Of a stretch of DNA of 64,000 nucleotides, positions 62,313 to 64,000 are shown one piece after another (the stretch's first letter is position 1; each line of letters starts with the position of its first letter). Location: the NCBI GenBank assembly GCA_904419285.1, contig CAJFQZ010000004.1, forward strand, positions 53,489-117,488. The letters are read 5' to 3'. Made by a program: the position numbers and the translations under genes. Below the pieces are notes generated by a model. The model saw only the letters and a program-made list of their open reading frames with translations, was not told where the DNA came from and did no database searches. This DNA comes from Lachnospiraceae bacterium UBA1818 (GTDB lineage Bacteria > Bacillota > Clostridia > Lachnospirales > Lachnospiraceae).

Positions 62313-62335
62313 CTTTAAAGCGTAACGCTTTAAAG
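62313..62335 (+). promoter_or_regulatory. 23-bp palindrome, putative operator of the symporter gene
   Basis: Arms CTTTAAAGCGT and ACGCTTTAAAG are perfectly inverted around one central A. It lies just downstream of the promoter and 28 bp before the ATG, a place where a repressor dimer would block initiation or elongation. The core, AAAGCG..CGCTTT, is similar in shape to LacI- or GntR-type sites, but no regulator gene is adjacent. Confidence 0.6.
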
Positions 62336-62362
62336 CGAATAAGCAAAGGAAGGGAAAGAAAG

Positions 62363-63889
62363 ATGGGGATCAAAATTGTACTGCTTATTGTGTTTTTTGC
62401 TGTGATGGTGGGAGTGGGGATCTATTCGAGACGTCATGCTGCCAGTGTGGACGGATTCGTTCTGGGAGGGCGCTCTGCCGGTCCGTGGCTCACCGCATTT
62501 GCCTATGGCACATCTTATTTCTCTGCTGTCGTCTTCGTAGGATATGCCGGGCAGTTCGGATGGAAATACGGAATCGCCAGCACATGGATCGGAATCGGAA
62601 ATGCGGTGATCGGAAGTCTGCTCGCCTGGGTAGTCCTCGGGCGGAGGACCAAGGTCATGACGCAGCACCTGGGTTCCAGGACCATGCCGGATTTCTTCGG
62701 AGAGCGCTACGACAGCAAAGCGCTGAAAGTCATGGCATCTGTGATCGTTTTCGTATTTCTTATACCGTACACTGCTTCTGTGTACAATGGGCTGTCTCGT
62801 TTGTTTGAAATGGCATTCAGTATTCCGTATACCTGGTGTGTTATCGCGATGGCCCTGTTTACTGCCGTGTATGTGATCCTGGGAGGATATATGGCGACAG
62901 CGATCAATGACTTTATACAGGGAATCATCATGCTTGCCGGGATCGTGGTTGTGATCGCCGCTGTTCTGAACGGCCAGGGCGGCTTCATAAATGCAGTCTC
63001 GGAGATGGCGCAGATCCCCAGTGATGTGGCAGTCACAGCGGGACAGCCGGGCGCGTTTACCTCGTTCTTCGGACCGGATCCGGTAAACCTTCTGGGCGTT
63101 GTCATCCTGACTTCTCTGGGCACCTGGGGACTGCCGCAGATGATCGGAAAGTTTTACGCCATAAAGGACGAAAAATCTATCAATACCGGGACAGTCATTT
63201 CCACTGTATTCGCGATCGTTGTGTCAGGAGGATGCTATTTCCTCGGCGGATTTGCCCGCCTGTTCGACTCTCCGGCGATCTACGATGATACGACGGGTGC
63301 GGTCGTGTACGACAGTATCATCCCATATATGCTGTCCGCGCTGCCGGATATTCTGATTGGGATCGTGGTCGTGCTTGTACTTTCGGCGTCCATGTCGACG
63401 CTGTCATCTCTTGTGCTGACCTCCAGCTCTACATTGACGCTGAATCTGCTCAAGGATAATGTGATCAAAAAGATGAGTGAGAAGAAGCAGATCGTCACCA
63501 TGCAGCTTCTGATCGTGTTCTTCATTGTGGTATCCGTGGTGATCGCGCTTAATCCGCCGACCTTTATCGCGCAGCTTATGGGAATCTCATGGGGAGCTCT
63601 GGCAGGCGCATTCCTCGCCCCCTTCCTGTATGGGCTTTACTGGAAGGGCGTTACGAGAGCCGGCGTCTGGTCAGGCTTTATTGCCGGGATCGGCATCACG
63701 GTCTCCAATATGTTCATCGGCTACATCGCATCCCCGATCAACGCGGGAGCCGCGGCCATGATCGCCGGCCTGATCGTCGTGCCGGCTGTCAGCCTGTTTA
63801 CGCCAAAGCTGAAGAGGGAGAAAGTGGATGAGATCTTCACATGCTACGACGAGAAAGTGACGATCACGAAGAAACGCTCCCTGCAGTAA
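62363..63889 (+). CDS. Sodium:solute symporter family protein
   Basis: A 508-residue SSS-family transporter with about 13 transmembrane helices. The start at 62363 follows AGGAAGGGAAAG; an in-frame ATG at 62252 is rejected since the promoter and palindrome lie between. Motifs are DGFVLGGRSAGPWLTAFAYG and YFSAVVFVGYAG, then WGLPQMIGKFYAIKDEKS, which fit the SSS sodium-site helices. The substrate is probably a small organic acid, sugar or amino acid (proline/pantothenate-like); it cannot be fixed from sequence. Its TAA stop is part of the second repeat-element copy. Confidence 0.9.
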   Translation: MGIKIVLLIVFFAVMVGVGIYSRRHAASVDGFVLGGRSAGPWLTAFAYGTSYFSAVVFVGYAGQFGWKYGIASTWIGIGNAVIGSLLAWVVLGRRTKVMTQHLGSRTMPDFFGERYDSKALKVMASVIVFVFLIPYTASVYNGLSRLFEMAFSIPYTWCVIAMALFTAVYVILGGYMATAINDFIQGIIMLAGIVVVIAAVLNGQGGFINAVSEMAQIPSDVAVTAGQPGAFTSFFGPDPVNLLGVVILTSLGTWGLPQMIGKFYAIKDEKSINTGTVISTVFAIVVSGGCYFLGGFARLFDSPAIYDDTTGAVVYDSIIPYMLSALPDILIGIVVVLVLSASMSTLSSLVLTSSSTLTLNLLKDNVIKKMSEKKQIVTMQLLIVFFIVVSVVIALNPPTFIAQLMGISWGALAGAFLAPFLYGLYWKGVTRAGVWSGFIAGIGITVSNMFIGYIASPINAGAAAMIAGLIVVPAVSLFTPKLKREKVDEIFTCYDEKVTITKKRSLQ

Positions 63890-64000
63890 ATTCGGGTTTG
63901 CAAGGTAAGTTTTATCTCAGAATATCATCCGAAAACAGGGAAAGCTGCCGGGAGAATTCCTTCTGCGATAAGAGGAGGGCGGCTTCAGGCTCCATTCCAT
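63887..64000. repeat. Inverted-repeat element, copy B (cut by the window edge)
   Basis: It begins TAAATTCGGG, its TAA being the stop of the symporter gene, as in copy A. It matches copy A's left end at CATCCGAAA (63926), the TTCTGxGATxAG block (63961) and TTCAGGCTCC (63984), at nearly the same offsets (39, 74-77 and 97-100). Its first 30 bp (GGGTTTGCAAGGTAAGTTTT) match the inverted right end of copy A even better. The right half lies beyond the window. Confidence 0.7.

Noticed and set aside
1-64000. tRNA or rRNA genes, CRISPR arrays, insertion sequences or prophage
   Set aside because: I saw no tRNA-like cloverleaf with a TTCGAAT-type T arm in the gaps, no regularly spaced repeats with unique spacers, and no transposase, integrase or phage structural genes.

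Overview
This 64 kb window is a chromosomal segment of an endospore-forming Clostridia bacterium, most likely a Lachnospiraceae gut anaerobe. The evidence is a spoIIGA-sigE-sigG sporulation locus directly after ftsZ, moderate GC content, strong AGGAGG ribosome sites with several TTG/GTG starts, an FprA-type flavoprotein, LuxS, and a DUF5717/DUF5716 gene pair that I associate with Lachnospiraceae. It carries core functions. I see no phage genes, transposases, CRISPR arrays, rRNA or tRNA genes.

Layout. 1-536: the 3' end of a DegV-family gene and a small membrane protein. 695-12445: division and cell-wall (dcw) cluster: mraZ (behind a promoter overlaid by 10-bp-spaced MraZ boxes), rsmH, ftsL-like, two tandem class B PBPs, mraY, murD, ftsW, divIB/ftsQ, ftsZ. 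murG, murC, murB, murE, murF and ftsA are absent. 12590-16949: spoIIGA, sigE, a beta-CASP metallo-nuclease, sigG. 17035-23938: a HAD phosphatase, small proteins, pth, mfd and a PrsA/SurA-like foldase lipoprotein. 24052-26386: fprA and a cytidylate-kinase-like gene (minus strand), divergent from an ArsC/Spx-like gene. 26423-30625: a MoxR ATPase / DUF58 / transglutaminase membrane-protein operon. 30646-36069: three poorly described genes with their own promoter: a 1097-residue beta-sandwich plus helical-repeat protein, a divergent Hsp70/actin-fold-like protein and a TPR-like protein. 36201-38627: a polar amino acid ABC transporter. 38754-41792: purF-purB. 41857-47386: a BspA-type LRR protein, a sirtuin homologue that has lost its key residues, gltX, a UvrD-type helicase and a convergent DUF1292 gene. 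47495-50902: an orphan sugar-type binding lipoprotein, a GlgX/isoamylase homologue lacking all three catalytic acids, and a DUF5662 protein. 50968-54475: luxS, a histidine phosphatase, a 238-bp inverted-repeat element and an ABC-F protein. 54582-63889: patatin, ppk1, galM, topB, a left-handed beta-helix protein, mgsA and a sodium:solute symporter. The symporter's stop codon opens a second copy of the inverted-repeat element, which runs off the window.

How the genes work together. The dcw cluster makes lipid I precursors (MurD, MraY), transports and polymerises them at the septum (FtsW with the PBPs) and places the ring (FtsZ, DivIB, FtsL). The sporulation genes reuse that division site: SpoIIGA cleaves pro-SigE after asymmetric division and SigG acts later in the forespore. 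purF and purB act in purine synthesis. The binding protein with its permease and ATPase forms a complete amino acid importer.

The most unusual content is: (1) the Hsp70-like/TPR three-gene system next to a MoxR-DUF58-transglutaminase operon; (2) two well-preserved pseudoenzymes, a sirtuin and a GlgX homologue; (3) the dispersed element whose ends supply the TAA stop codons of its neighbours; and (4) a terminator-like hairpin between the two PBP genes.
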